NCBI GenBank assembly: GCA_020740775.1
Contig: JAHEWK010000040.1
Location: 124,001-188,000 of the forward strand
DNA length: 64,000 nt
From: Ilyonectria destructans
Taxonomy: Eukaryota; Ascomycota; Sordariomycetes; Hypocreales; Nectriaceae
Reading direction: 5' to 3'
Positions within the stretch are counted from its first letter, which is position 1; the number at the start of each line of letters is the position of its first letter. Made by a program: the position numbers and the translations under genes. This document shows positions 52,558 to 63,674 of the stretch, piece after piece. A model generated the notes under the pieces. That model was not told the origin of the DNA and did no database searches. It saw only the letters and a program-made list of their open reading frames with translations.

Positions 52558-53308
52558 AACTTGTGACCCGGGTTGTTGTAGTCTTCTTAGTAGGTTGCTG
52601 ATTATCTTGGCTGTCAACCTCTGCGCGAAGGTCCTTGGCGACCTCTTGGATAGTTAGGGACTCTGCTCTCAGCTCCTTCCGATAGATTCCGCGATAGTTG
52701 GAGACCCAGTTTCCAAGGACTGGCCGGAGGCCTTCATGCTCCGGTACGCGAAATGACAGGTTTGCATCGGTGACCCACTGGACAACGTGGCGCTGGAACG
52801 TGCTCTTGTCAAATCGAGTAACCAACTCGTCGTGAAAGTCGTCCCTCTTCCGTTTCTTGGCTGCCAAATCATGAAGGGTCAGTTGATTCGGGGGCCGCTC
52901 CTGCATATATCGTGTTGCTTTTGATGGATCTGGATGCAAAATATTGTGGGCCTTGCTGAGATGACCTTCAATGTTCCGAGTATTGGACGAGACATAAGCC
53001 TTTGGCCGGGGAACGCCACGCTGGACACAGTGACAACAGAGCCATGTATGGGGACCAGACTCATTGCCTTTGGGCCTAGCTTGAACGTCATAGCTGTGAG
53101 CCCAAAACCAGCCGGTAGCTTGTCCAGGTCGAGCTGAGAGGACCCAATGGCTGCGGACAGCTTGCGATACTGTATCCCAGTCTTTGATGATTGAATGGCT
53201 GCTGCGAGACGAGGAATCGTCCATTGGCAAGGTTGGGTCTTCGGGACAGGATATTTCCGATATGCTAGCATCGGTTGCGTAACTGAATAAATCGCTTTGA
53301 GATGCCAT
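52558..53308 (-). pseudogene. hAT-D transposase, N-terminal part only
   Basis: From ATG 53306-53308 (or 53332) the protein has a serine-rich start, then a BED zinc finger (TGWFWAHSYDVQ, HTWLCCHCVQRG, NIEGHLSKAHNI) and a hAT N-terminal domain (DELVTRFDKSTFQRHVVQWV, LRPVLGNWVSNYRGIYRKEL). It is cut at 52558 by hAT-C before the catalytic core. No other part of this element is in the window. Its sequence differs from the other hAT copies, so it is a separate family. Confidence 0.75.
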
Positions 53309-53514
53309 TTGAGCAACGGTTTTGAGTGGCATCAAGGGCAATGCGGATATGCCAAACCAAGACCCAAGCGAAAAAGGGGGAGGGCGTGGGGAAATCGGGA
53401 AATGAGAGGGACGGTTGGGGAAGGGATTGTGGGAGGTATCGATACTTCGGTGCAGGAGGATGCCATTAATACCGAGAAAGTACAACTACCTCACCTAATT
53501 TCACCAGCGGCCTT

Positions 53515-53660
53515 GGCATCTATCTACATTTCGTCTATCTACCGGACCTCCAGGTAGATAGATAGATGACCCACATGTCCTCTGGCAGATAGATAGATAT
53601 AGATCTACATCTATCTACATCTACATTTTATCTACATCGGTAGATAGATTCGCCAGCCTG
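53515..53660 (-). repeat. Terminus and subterminal repeats of hAT-D
   Basis: From 53660 on the minus strand it starts CAGGCTGGCGAATCTATCTA. GTAGATAGATAGAT and ATCTACATC-type repeats occur about nine times down to 53530. This is the 5' end of the element whose transposase fragment lies at 52558-53308. Confidence 0.7.
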
Positions 53661-54288
53661 GAGCAAACGATTTTACCGCAAAGACATTCGTGACAAGACT
53701 CAACTCCAGACCTAATCCAGACTCGATTTATTACTCCGCCCAGCCCTTTATTACTCCACTCAGTACGGGGTTGAGAAATCCATGACACATGAAAATGCTT
53801 CGTGAGGGGTCGTACGAGAGAGATAACTGCCGAGGGTTACATAGAAGCTGGGGTATTCGCGTATTTTGGTCTCCAAACCTTCACCCCGTCCCACTTACAC
53901 CCCAGTCTAAGCTGTTGTAACCCCATATGCCTAACTCTATAAGAAATAAACCGTCGGTCGGGGCCTCCGCTGCTAGAGACTAATCGGATAAGCAATTGCC
54001 AAGTAGTCCGATATGTCCAAGGTAGAATGCGGGGAAGTGACATCGATTCGGCGGATGTGGCCGAGGAATGATTCTCCATAATAAACCTAACCGGAGGGTG
54101 TGTTATCGACGAGTCGGCTACATAGATAGTTAGGGATAGCTTATAACCGCATCCAATCATCGACAACTCTGGGGAAAATCAAGATCAACATTTCTATAAA
54201 GAAAGGCTCAACCCTATCTGCCTAGACTGTTCTATCCCGTAGACATCCAAATCCATCTTCACCTTTGCATTGTTCTCTTATAGCTACC
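53661..54288. other. Promoter region of the amino-acid permease gene
   Basis: No frame of note. A TATA-like TTCTATAAAG lies near 54192, about 95 bp before the ATG, followed by pyrimidine-rich sequence. Confidence 0.4.
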
Positions 54289-56265
54289 ATGGCTGACAAT
54301 AACAAGGAAAAGCTCGACGACTTGAGAGTGGTCGAGTCTCAGACTCAAGGAGAGTCAACACAAACAAATGAGTTGAGACGAGACTTCAAGCCCCATCAGG
54401 TTTTCATGTTCTCAATTGCATGTGCAATTGGAACAGGACTGGTAATTGGCACTGGAAACGCTCTTTCGCGAGGAGGCCCTGGCAGTCTATTGATTGCTTA
54501 TCTGCTGATCGGATGCACCGTCTTCTTCGTCATGACGGCTTTGGGAGAAATGGCAACCTTCCTCCCCATGAACAAAGGTTTCGGAGGTTATGCCACTCGG
54601 ATGGTCGATCCGGCCTTTGGGTACGATTATATTCGTTTTCGACTTAATACCGCCACGCAATGCTAACTATAGAGTAAAGGTTTGCAACCGGCTGGAACTA
54701 CTTCTTCAAATACATCATGGCAACACCAACGAACCTGACAGCTGCCGGTCTCGTCATTCAATACTGGAGACCTGACTTGAACGTGGCAATCTGGATCACA
54801 GTCTTTGGAACTGCCATTGTCTTGGTCAATGTAGGCATTCTTAAGCAACTTTATTGTTCCCAGTTAACGTAAGCTGACTCCGCCCAGGTCCTCCATGTGA
54901 ATAGCTTTGGCGAAACCGAGTTTTGGCTCGGTTTTGCCAAGATCCTCATAATGACAACACTCATCCTTTCGACCTTCATCGTTGCCATGGGGGGCGGACC
55001 GAACCACGATCGATCGGGATTCAGATACTGGAGAGACCCTGGTGCTTTTGCAGAATACCTTCTTGAGGGACCAAAGGGAAGATTCCTTGGCTTCTGGGCC
55101 TGCTGCTGCCAAGGTTGCTTTGGTTTCACCGTAAGCTTTGCCCCCTGCTATCAGGCTTCTCATGCATTCTCAACTAATGATATGTTTTAGGGTACAGAAG
55201 TTGTGGGCATGACCTTTGGAGAGACTCCCAACCCCAAGAAGAACGTTCCTCGAGCTGTTAAGCAGACCTTCTGGCGAATTGCATGCTTTTATATCCTCGG
55301 TGTTTTGGTGCTTGGCATGGCCGTTCCTTACAACAATGAGCGGCTTATTGGCGCGACGAAGCAAGTAACCAGCGGAGGTTTGTCTGGACTCAGTTCCGAG
55401 TAAGAGACAGTATCGCTAACCATCTGGATAGATGCCTCTCCATTTGTCGTCGCAGTCAGCTCGGCTGGAGTTGGTGTCTTTGCCGACATCATCAACGGAT
55501 GTTTGTTGGTGTTTACACTCAGCGCTGCAAGCTCAGGTTAGTGGAAGAAGATGGCAACTGGCCGTGTCGGAATTGTTGTAGCTAACCGACTTTAAGATAT
55601 CTACTGCGCTTCTCGGTCTCTTTACGGATTGGCAAGAGACGGCCAGGCACCACGGATCTTTGCAAGAGCACGTGAGAATGGTAATCCCATTTTTGCAGTC
55701 GCTTTCACGAGCATGTTCATCGGCCTTGGCTACATGAATGCGAGCAAATCTTCATCGACCGTGTTTGGCTACCTAGTCAGCCTGGTCACCGTTTTTGCTG
55801 TCCTGAACTGGGTGGCCATCCTTGTTACTCACATTCGCTTTCGCCAAGCTCTCAAAGCTCAAGGCATAGTGACCACTGACCTGCCCTACGTTGGCGTATT
55901 TCAGCCGTACGGATCCTACTTTGCATTGTTTATCTCCCTCTTAGTCATTGTGTTCAATGGTAAGAAACCCAGAGTCATACAAATTGTCTTCTAATGCTGA
56001 CCACCACTTTGGCATTCCAGGCTATGATGCGTTCATTCCCCATTTCAAAGTTGATGTTTTCATTCTCAAGTATCTTGGATCGTTCATATTCGTGTTCAAT
56101 ATCACCTTGTGGAAAATTACCAAGAAGACAACTTTCTGGAATGCAGCAGACGTGGACTTGCACACAGGCAGGCGACAGTTTGAGGAAAGGGAGACCGCTG
56201 ATGATGCGGACTGGAACGAAGGGTTCTTGAAGAAGATGTTGGGAGCCATCTGGAGAAGAGACTAG
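54289..56265 (+). CDS. Amino-acid permease (fungal YAT family), seven exons
   Basis: Exons 54289-54620, 54680-54830, 54888-55130, 55191-55377, 55432-55536, 55597-55959 and 56021-56265 join in frame to 541 residues; all six introns are GT-AG, 54-61 nt. The hydrophilic N-terminus ends in LRRDFKPHQVFMFSIACAIG, then GTGLVIGTGNALSRGGPGSL (first helix signature) and LGEMATFLPMNKGFGGYATR. Later blocks are FATGWNYFFKYIM, RYWRDPGAFAEYL, GTEVVGMTFGETPNPKKNVP, SSAGVGVFADIINGCLLVFT, ASRSLYGLARDGQAPRIFAR and a C-terminal amphipathic tail with W and acidic residues. This is the twelve-helix yeast amino-acid transporter type, importing amino acids with protons at the plasma membrane. The substrate cannot be told. 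No lesion is seen. Confidence 0.9.
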
Positions 56266-56828
56266 AATCTCAACCCAGTCAACATATCTATTTGATTGCT
56301 CCCTTCTCCGCTTTTGTCACCCATTTTATAGTATACTGCAATCAACCTCTTTCTTAAGGCCATGTCTATATAATGATGCGCCTTTACTCTTAACTTGTCC
56401 CTCTTTTCCTCCTTTGCCCAGTGGAGCGACTCTACCAGAGACAACTAAGAAAGGGGCTTAAAAGAACATAGTGATAGCCGATTTCGCTTCACGGTCGAAT
56501 TAGCCGAGCTTTCCAGTTGGACACAACTTGACAATGGAATGATAAGAGTGGGACTTCGGTGGCCTGGACCGAAGCGATATGTTGCAACGCAAACTCGGTA
56601 GAATTGGCCGAAAGTATCGATTTCCGGGAGCGCAGTCAAGGGAAACATGGCATACATACTTAGAGACCTAAGATAACACTTAACTCTTTTCCATAATATT
56701 TGTCGCAAATCAATTCAGGCTAAGTACATGCCTATCATGCTCGCTTGTAAAATTAATCTCCAAGCAAAGTTCATCTCAGGGCGACTGCAAGGTATGCAAG
56801 CCTCTGATTGACCCATAAATACACTCAC
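56266..56828. other. No gene recognised between permease and aldolase relic
   Basis: 3' flank of the permease gene and unassigned sequence. A possible short upstream exon of the aldolase relic (ATG 56727) is not supported by similarity. Confidence 0.35.
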
Positions 56829-57460
56829 AGGCCTGCATCTCTCTAATAACGATCTGAAGGGAGGGAAAAGCCCCCGTTCTGCCGTTTTCCTCGAACCGGT
56901 ACTCCCCGCTAACATGCAATGTCTTGAGGCGTTTGGTATAAGACTCGTAACAAATCCACAGATCGTCCATGTCGCCAAGAATGCAGGCTTTAACAGCCTT
57001 TTCATAGATTTAGAGCATTCGATCCTATCACTCGAGGATGCAGGCAAGCTGTGCTGTACGGGACTCGCAGCTGGTATACCGCCATTTGTTCGTGTGCCTC
57101 ATCAGAGCGGCAACGGTTATGTCCAAAAGATCCTTGACGCAGGCGCCATGGGTGTTATTTTCCCCCATATACAAAATGCTAACAAGTGGATTAAGATATT
57201 TCTAGACTCAAAGAAACTTTGAAGTAACAAATCGTCTTGTCTCCTACAGCGGAAGCAAAAGCAACAGTAGCCATCTCAAAATACCCACCTCAGGGATGTC
57301 GTTCAATGACAGCGCAGCTTCCTGTATTTTCTTTCAACACTTTTCCCCAGCTACAAGTAATTCGTGAGAGTAATGTGTCAGCATCTACCGTATTCGTCAT
57401 GATAGAGAACATTGCTGCAGTGGACAATGCGGACAAGATTCCTTCAGTCGCAGAGGAAGA
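56829..57460 (+). pseudogene. HpcH/HpaI-type aldolase, broken
   Basis: The frame around ATG 56914 reads FGIRLVTNPQIVHVAKNAGF, NSLFIDLEHSILSLEDAGKL, GIPPFVRVPHQSGNGYVQKI and GAMGVIFPHIQNAN, the start of an HpcH/HpaI aldolase barrel (class II pyruvate aldolases such as 2-keto-3-deoxy sugar acid or hydroxy-oxo-acid aldolases) including the VD/ID.EH motif. After a 60-bp interruption with an intron-like 3' end (CTCCTACAG at 57240-57248) another frame has EAKATVAISKYPPQGCRSMT and VIRESNVSASTVFVMIENIA. The interruption does not splice in frame, and similarity ends near 57460 before the second half of the barrel. The gene is thus frameshifted and 3'-truncated. Any role in keto-acid metabolism is lost. 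Confidence 0.65.
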
Positions 57461-57645
57461 TAGAAACGGTAGGAAAGCGCATGACAAGGCGCATAGTAAG
57501 GGTGGCGTTAATAAATATGGCGTCGAGATACCCATCTCGATACTTCTCTTCTTCTCCTGTAGCCTGCTTTCCTCTTCAGATGTCCTTGATCCCTTCTTAG
57601 TGGCATAAGATTCACCTGTGCTCTTCGTCGTGTTCGCCATCCCGT

Positions 57646-58101
57646 CTATCTCGTCCCCCAGTAAGTGCGATTCCATATCAGCTCGAGGTAGCGCATTTGT
57701 TTTCTGCTTAACCGAGCCCTGTGTATTTTGGGGCGTTCGATGGAGCTCATACGGTAAGTCCGAAGGACTAGGGCAAGACATCGCTTGAAGAGGAGCCGGT
57801 ACTTTTTCGTGGTCGTGTCGTAGCTGACGAATGTGAACGGTTTCGGATAGCACGTTAAAGGCCGACTACTTCGCAGCCAGCAGAGTAGCCCTCGGCTGGT
57901 TTTCCTCGCCGTTTCCTCACAACAGTCCATCACCTTTTCGAAGAAGCCAAGAATAGCAGCGATCTTATGCTCATCGTCTATCGCTATTCTTAGTTCGCTT
58001 GACTCAGCGTCACTTCGTTGATAAAGAATACGCAACCGAGCCGGGTGAATAGCCTGCCGATCGGGCATTTCGATCAACTGAGAAAGCATAGGGCGGCTCA
58101 T
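57646..58101 (-). pseudogene. Fragment of a DUF3505-like (C2H2/helicase-associated) protein
   Basis: The minus-strand frame contains LLCWLRSSRPLTCYPKPFTF, SYDTTTKKYRLLFKRCLALV, RTYRMSS and RLSRKQMRYLELIWN. These match the pattern of large fungal proteins (often annotated DUF3505 or telomere-linked helicase-like) in which a basic segment of this form precedes a recombinase or helicase region. Sequence further upstream to about 58340 has scattered similarity in broken frames. It is a decayed fragment between two transporter genes. The family name is tentative. Confidence 0.35.
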
Positions 58102-58340
58102 TCCTTGACATATGTCTTCCTAGCCTGTCTTCTCCAACCATAGTCCTTTCTCAGCGAACGATAAACTCAAGGACTGGGAGGCCGTTCCTGCTGCTAGAGG
58201 GTTCAGCGGTAGCCCGGATTATCTGTGTTTTAGTTCACGTTCCCGTACTAGTCTGAGATGCTCTTGAACTCCCTGACCCCGGATTGGTCGAAGTCGGCTT
58301 CCATCACGCTCAATGATCCAGTATTCTCGACCTGGACTAC

Positions 58341-59139
58341 CCGCTCATGTTTGCAGGTAAACGTAGTGGAAAAGAGAACCGAGATCTTTGGAAGCTCGCA
58401 TTTCGCCGAAATAGAGACACTTTCCCTGCATCTGGAGGTCGGAAAAATGTCGTTTTAATAGCTGAAAGCTGGCAGTGCGAAAACTGCACCCGCCGCAATA
58501 GAAACCATCGTAGGTACGTAAATATGGATGCTGCGCGGATCCATCTTGCCGAGGACGAATAAGGTCAAGACTAAGAAGGCCTAGAATAGATTTCAGGATC
58601 TTCGTAAGTCCTTTTCTCGCATCCTCTGGAGCATGGTGTTTATCGCGAAGGTGGGTTGTGACACGGGAGTCGGCAATTGAGAGCGCAGATTGGCACTGCT
58701 TGCGGATGAGTGCATGTGCATCGTAGTCAATGAAGAGTTAAAGATTGCTCAATAATTTCATAGCCGCAAATTCCAGCAGGGCGGAATGAAGAATCGAAAC
58801 AGTAAATCCGATAGTCTCCGAGTGAGCCTGGACGTTTAGGATGAGGAAAGACCAGACAAAGTTTTGCCTTGATGACTTGTCGCCATTGAGCCCCTGACAG
58901 GAGGCATTCAAACCCCAACCGACGTGCACGGATAAAATGGATGTAATTTCATGAAGATAAGGGAGACCGGGGGTCAGCGCACGGATGAAAAGTGTGTAAT
59001 CTACAAGCAGTCCTTAGTACAGTAGGGGCAAACATGAGTCAACGGGTACATTCCTGAGTAGTCTAATTGAGATTGACAATTTGCGAGATGCTGCTATACA
59101 AATATGAAGTGTAATATTTTCACCCTCTGTTTGACGAGG
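58341..59139. other. No gene recognised
   Basis: Short open frames on both strands show no recognisable similarity. The right end is the 3' flank of the minus-strand transporter gene. Confidence 0.35.
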
Positions 59140-60814
59140 CTACATTTCCTTTGTTGGGGTTTCATGATGAGTAACCGTCAGATGACTCTCGGCATCGAGA
59201 ACAGGACCCTGGAAAGATTTTCTCTTGCCACCCCACCAGAGAACGGTGATCAAGACCAAAGTCCCTACAAGCACAACAGCTTGGTAGTTCATCGACTCTG
59301 CAGTTACCGGTAGTGACAAGGGAAAGCAGAAGAGTACAGTATACAACAACACGTAACATGTGGCAAAGATGTTGCAGAAGGGGCCAGCAACCTTTCCAAG
59401 GTCGAAGTACCGCTTAGGCATGATGTTTCGCCCGCGGATAATGAGTATAGCTTGGGGGATAGAACAAGTGATGTTAGTCGACATGATAGCTAAGCCAATG
59501 ATGCTATTGTATGCGGCCGACGACGCAACATATAGCAGGCCAAACAAGATCATGAAGACGCCAGCGAGCGCAGTGGCATTGACTGGTGCCCGGAGGGTGG
59601 GATGGATCTTGCTGAAAATATATGAGTATGGGAGGCCGCCGTCTCGGGAGAATGCCCAGATGAGCCGACCAGAAGTGACGTAACAGCTGACAAGGGCACC
59701 GAAGTAGATGAACGTAATCCAGACGGTAAAGAAAGTGGCAGCTGACTGAGAGTGGATAGCCTGCATGAAAACCTCAAAGACAGGAATAGGTGCCGCTGCA
59801 ACTTGATCGAGATTGGTTGTGCTGAACAGCATAGCGATGCTCCAGGGGATGCTTGTAACAGTTCCGATAGCCATAATAAGGGCAATGACCTTGGGAACTG
59901 TACGGTCGGGATTGGGCATCTCTTCAGCAATGTGAGTAGCGCCGTCTAAGCCCAGAAAGCCATACATGGCCTGGCCAGTGGCGAGAAGAAATGCCAGGCC
60001 ATCAGGCCACCCAGTGACGTTGATCCATTCCGCAAAGACCACCTTGGCAGGCTGCTTAGGGCTGCTTGTTGAGAGAATCGTTATGAAAGCAACGAAAAGG
60101 CCGAGAAGGGATGAGAATAGGAAGATCTTCTCAGCAGCGGGAACCCATCGAGGAAGCGTGACTATCAAGACACCAGACAGGACTATGATCAGCACGTAGA
60201 CGAGCCACACCTGCCAAGCCTTCCAGATATATGTTGGATGGTAAAGGGAGGCGATGACAAGCGAGGTCTGAGAGCAGAAAACGACAGTGCTAGCCGTAGT
60301 GAAGAGCCAACCTAGTTAGTATGTGTGAGTGACTTAGCTCTCTAAAATAAAGACAGGATATTTGTGCTTACCCAAGATGCTAATCCAGCCAACGGTGAAT
60401 GCCACCGGAGCCCGATATTTCTCGGTCGAAACCATGAACGCGTAGCTACGTAGAGTAATTAGTGGCTCTGGATATTTGAACGCGCGCGCGCGCACACGCC
60501 ATGGGAAGCACAAGTTCTTACTGATATTGGCCACCACTGGACGGGAAGGCAGATGATAGCTCGGCAAGGCCAAGAGCAAGCACTGTGCAGGCGAAGCACG
60601 CCAGAACAAGACAGAAGACCACTGCTGGACCGCCTCCAGCCAGCAAAGGTGGGACAAAGGTCGCAGAGTATCCAATCCATGTGTTGGTGATGGAGAATGC
60701 AATTGCCAAGGTGGAAAGCAGAGAGAAAATCTGGGGCATTTCTGGGGTAGATGAAGAAGTGGTCTGAGCGGCAGAGGCATGGCCTCGCTCGATTTGATCC
60801 TCAACATTGTCCAT
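59140..60814 (-). CDS. APC-type amino-acid/choline/GABA transporter, three exons
   Basis: Minus-strand exons 60522-60814, 60372-60445 and 59140-60311 join in frame to 512 residues; introns are 76 nt (GTAAGA..GTAG) and 60 nt (GTAAGC..CTAG). The N-terminal tail leads to IFSLLSTLAIAFSITNTWIG, then GGPAVVFCLVLACFACTVLA, LGLAELSSAFPSSGGQYHYA, a pattern shared by fungal GABA permease and choline transporter (Uga4/Hnm1-like) proteins. Later blocks include YGFLGLDGATHIAEEMPNPD, VPKVIALIMAIGTVTSIPWS, TSGRLIWAFSRDGGLPYSYI and a last pair of helices ending VLWWGGKRKSFQGPVLD. It imports a small amine or amino acid across a membrane; the substrate is not determined. The first intron holds an alternating GC/CA microsatellite at about 60480-60497. 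Confidence 0.88.
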
Positions 60815-61881
60815 GATGAGGTTCAGTTGTTGTCTTGATAATTGGAAGCAGAAAAAGAAGGGGAAAAGGGAGAATGTTGGTGATGGTCGATGAAAGAGTA
60901 ATGCGGTTGATTGAGATTTAAATTGAGAACTAGCAAACTACTGAGAGGTTATGAGAAGGCGTGTCTTCAAATAAGAGATCAAGCCCAGCTACAGCTAGTT
61001 CGTCTCTCCAACGCTGACTCCCGACATAGCCTAGTCTGTACAACCATCGATTCCAGGTGAGCCGATATCTTTCAACTCCGACGATAAGAGGCAGCCACTA
61101 ATGTAAAGTTTCGTCTAATCTATAGCTATCTACGGTCACAGTCTCCACGAGATACGAAGTCGTTTTTGTAGATTGTTTCTAGACCTTGCTAGGGGCAACC
61201 TGTTCGCTTCTTTACCCCGCAAATTCCACGAGTAGCCGATAAAACCTAAGGTTGCTATCATGTTATCATCTATTTCTCCACACCTCCCAGTCCATGGATG
61301 TCTCGGCTTATTTCTTGCTCGGTACCACTGAGCGCCCTGGCATCCATATAGGCTATATACCATATAGCATTGCGAGGGGTCCTGCAGGTCCTGCAAGCCA
61401 CCACAAACACTTGAACCCTCGGACTAAGGACCCGAAGGCTCGCTAAGCTCTTATCACCTCCCCCGCTCGGCCTGTGAATCTACTGTATGAACGACGATAG
61501 CAAACCAGGCTGAGATACCGTGCCGTGCCATGCGGAGCGCGCGCTTGCGTAATTTTCATTGGGACCTACTGGGGTCTCCATCCAATCAAGGATGCGTAGT
61601 AAGGCAGCTATCTCCCAGCTGATGCTCTGGTATCGATATTGAGCACAATTAACCTTTATCTTTCTGCATCCAAGTGGACCTACCTAGATACTATTCTCGA
61701 GAACATCGTGGCTGAGCGATTAATCCTCCAACTCAGCTATTTGGCTAAGCAATTTCTTTAGGACTAAGATCGGAGAAGGATAGAGTAAGAGCTGATTCTG
61801 GCTCACTACATAAAGTCTGTAGTTTGCCTGGCATTGACCACGGCGGTCGTAGTACTCTCAGCAACAGCCTGTAACCTCAAA
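60815..61881. other. Divergent promoter region
   Basis: Separates the minus-strand transporter gene from the plus-strand hydrolase gene, so it probably holds both promoters. A TATA-like ACATAAAG at about 61808 lies 70 bp before the hydrolase ATG. A tandem TCCTGCAGG/TCCTGCAAG pair occurs near 61380. No coding frame is supported. Confidence 0.4.
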
Positions 61882-63141
61882 ATGCATCTCAGTTTTACAA
61901 TCACTTTTCTTCTCGGTTATCTCACGGTCCACTTGCCACTGGCCAGGGCCGCTGATCCTAACCCTATACCCTACTTTGCCTTCTCAGACATTGGCACCTT
62001 CAATCTGTCGAGCCTGAACGCCTCGGATGCGCGGAACACGGCCATCCTCACTCGCCAAGAGGCCGAGCTACTGCCCAATCGCACTGTGCAGCTTCGGCAT
62101 GGCTCGTACCTGCGACATTTGGCCAAAGGGAAAGAAATTCATTTCTCTACCAAGGCGAATGGCACCGATCATGACATTACTTCCTTCTTATACCATTTCG
62201 GTATATCCGGGGTAATGATCGTCAAGGATGGAAAGGTCCGCCTTGAGAGGTACCAATATGGGAATGAGCCCTCATTCCGGAATCAGGTCCAGTCTTGCAC
62301 AAAGGCATTCATTACGACCGCGATGGGTATCGCAATTGCCCAGAACAAAATCTCCCTAAACGACCCGGTGTCAAAGCATATTCCTGAGCTTGCCAAGTCT
62401 GCATGGGGACCGGTCCTACTTCGGCACCTGACTGACATGACATCGGGTGTCTCTGAGCACAACGCCACCAACAACCCAGACTTGTTCCTAGACGTCTACC
62501 CACGAACGGACCCCAAGGCCGTTATCAACTGGTTCAAGACGTTCGAAAAGGTGGCGGAGCCTGGCACGAAATTTGAATACTACAACCCCAACTACTACGT
62601 TGCTTCGCTCTCGCTCACTCGAGCCCTTGGGGAGCCTTTGCAGAATCGGGTCACCAAGAACATCTGGGATCCAGCTGGCATGCAGTACGACGGCTACATG
62701 CGAGTCACAGGAGCCGGCCAAGTCGACGGCCACGGAGGACTGGCCTTAACATTGCAGGACATGGCCCGGTATGGGTTATTCATCCTTGATGCATTCAGTG
62801 GCAATGGTGGTCCTCAAGTTCCCAAGGGCTGGTTTCAGGATGTCTCGGCTGCAAGCACTAGCAAAGGTATCCGTGCCCCTGGTGCCATCGACATTGTGCC
62901 CGGATTCGGATATCAAACAGGCTGGTGGACCACTCCCCGGGGAGCCAAGAAATACCAGCTTGGCGATGATGGCGGCTTTGCTGCGCTTGGCACGTACGAC
63001 CAGGCCGTCTACGTGATTCCCGGCATCAACACCACAATCGTGCTGCAGTCTGATTTCCCAGTTCACTACCCTGATTTGTTTTACTATGGGCAGCAATTTG
63101 CTACGGCCGCAAGTCTTGCTTTGAGAAAGGAACGTTATTAA
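61882..63141 (+). CDS. Secreted serine hydrolase, class C beta-lactamase fold
   Basis: ATG 61882 is preferred over the upstream 61834 because it is followed directly by a signal peptide (MHLSFTITFLLGYLTVHLPL, cleavage near ARA-AD). The single exon gives 419 residues. The Ser-X-X-Lys catalytic motif is QSCTKAF (Ser138, Lys141), the Tyr motif EYYNPN (Tyr233 or Tyr234), and a late GDDGGFAALG may take the place of the third motif. ISLNDPVSKHIPEL and LLRHLTDMTSGV are standard phrases of the family, which includes 6-aminohexanoate-dimer hydrolase, esterases and D-amino-peptidases. It is likely an extracellular esterase or amidase; the substrate is unknown. Several N-glycosylation sites fit secretion. 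It diverges from the APC transporter gene, and a link in amide or amino-acid use is only an inference. Confidence 0.85.
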   Translation: MHLSFTITFLLGYLTVHLPLARAADPNPIPYFAFSDIGTFNLSSLNASDARNTAILTRQEAELLPNRTVQLRHGSYLRHLAKGKEIHFSTKANGTDHDITSFLYHFGISGVMIVKDGKVRLERYQYGNEPSFRNQVQSCTKAFITTAMGIAIAQNKISLNDPVSKHIPELAKSAWGPVLLRHLTDMTSGVSEHNATNNPDLFLDVYPRTDPKAVINWFKTFEKVAEPGTKFEYYNPNYYVASLSLTRALGEPLQNRVTKNIWDPAGMQYDGYMRVTGAGQVDGHGGLALTLQDMARYGLFILDAFSGNGGPQVPKGWFQDVSAASTSKGIRAPGAIDIVPGFGYQTGWWTTPRGAKKYQLGDDGGFAALGTYDQAVYVIPGINTTIVLQSDFPVHYPDLFYYGQQFATAASLALRKERY

Positions 63142-63674
63142 TTGGGGTAGATAACCCGCGGCTGGTCTGGTCATCGACGACGGGGAGAAAACGGTCGTCC
63201 TTATTGCCAAGACGGCTAATTGCGGGGTATATAGTCCATAGCTGGGGTACCGATGCACACTGTCTTCCATAGTAACTCGGTCGATGACTTAATATTAGCC
63301 TAGTCTACAATACAGATACCAACAGACCTGAATTTACCTGCAACAAGCCGAGACATGAAGTGAGCTGCCGCTAGTGGGACGCAAGGGCTCATGTTGTGAA
63401 CCCAGTACGTTTTTGTCCCAGCCGTGATCCCATGAGCGACTTTTTCAACACCCCTCTTCCCCCATCCCCTCTAAAGACACTGACCAGGGCTACCTCTTTC
63501 GTGAACCACGTTACGCTAAGGTGACCCATAAGCTTTTAATGATAAGAGTCGTTACGTAGTCACAATGTCGGTTGATCAAATCATTCCTGAACTCGCTTAT
63601 GTACAATGATTTTAATACACCGCTCATGCACATTAAAGAGAGATGATATACTTGCTAACGCTTTCGATTTCCTG
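63142..63674. other. No gene; 3' flanks of two convergent genes
   Basis: Holds the downstream ends of the hydrolase gene and of the minus-strand dehydrogenase gene. Nothing coding is supported. Confidence 0.4.
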
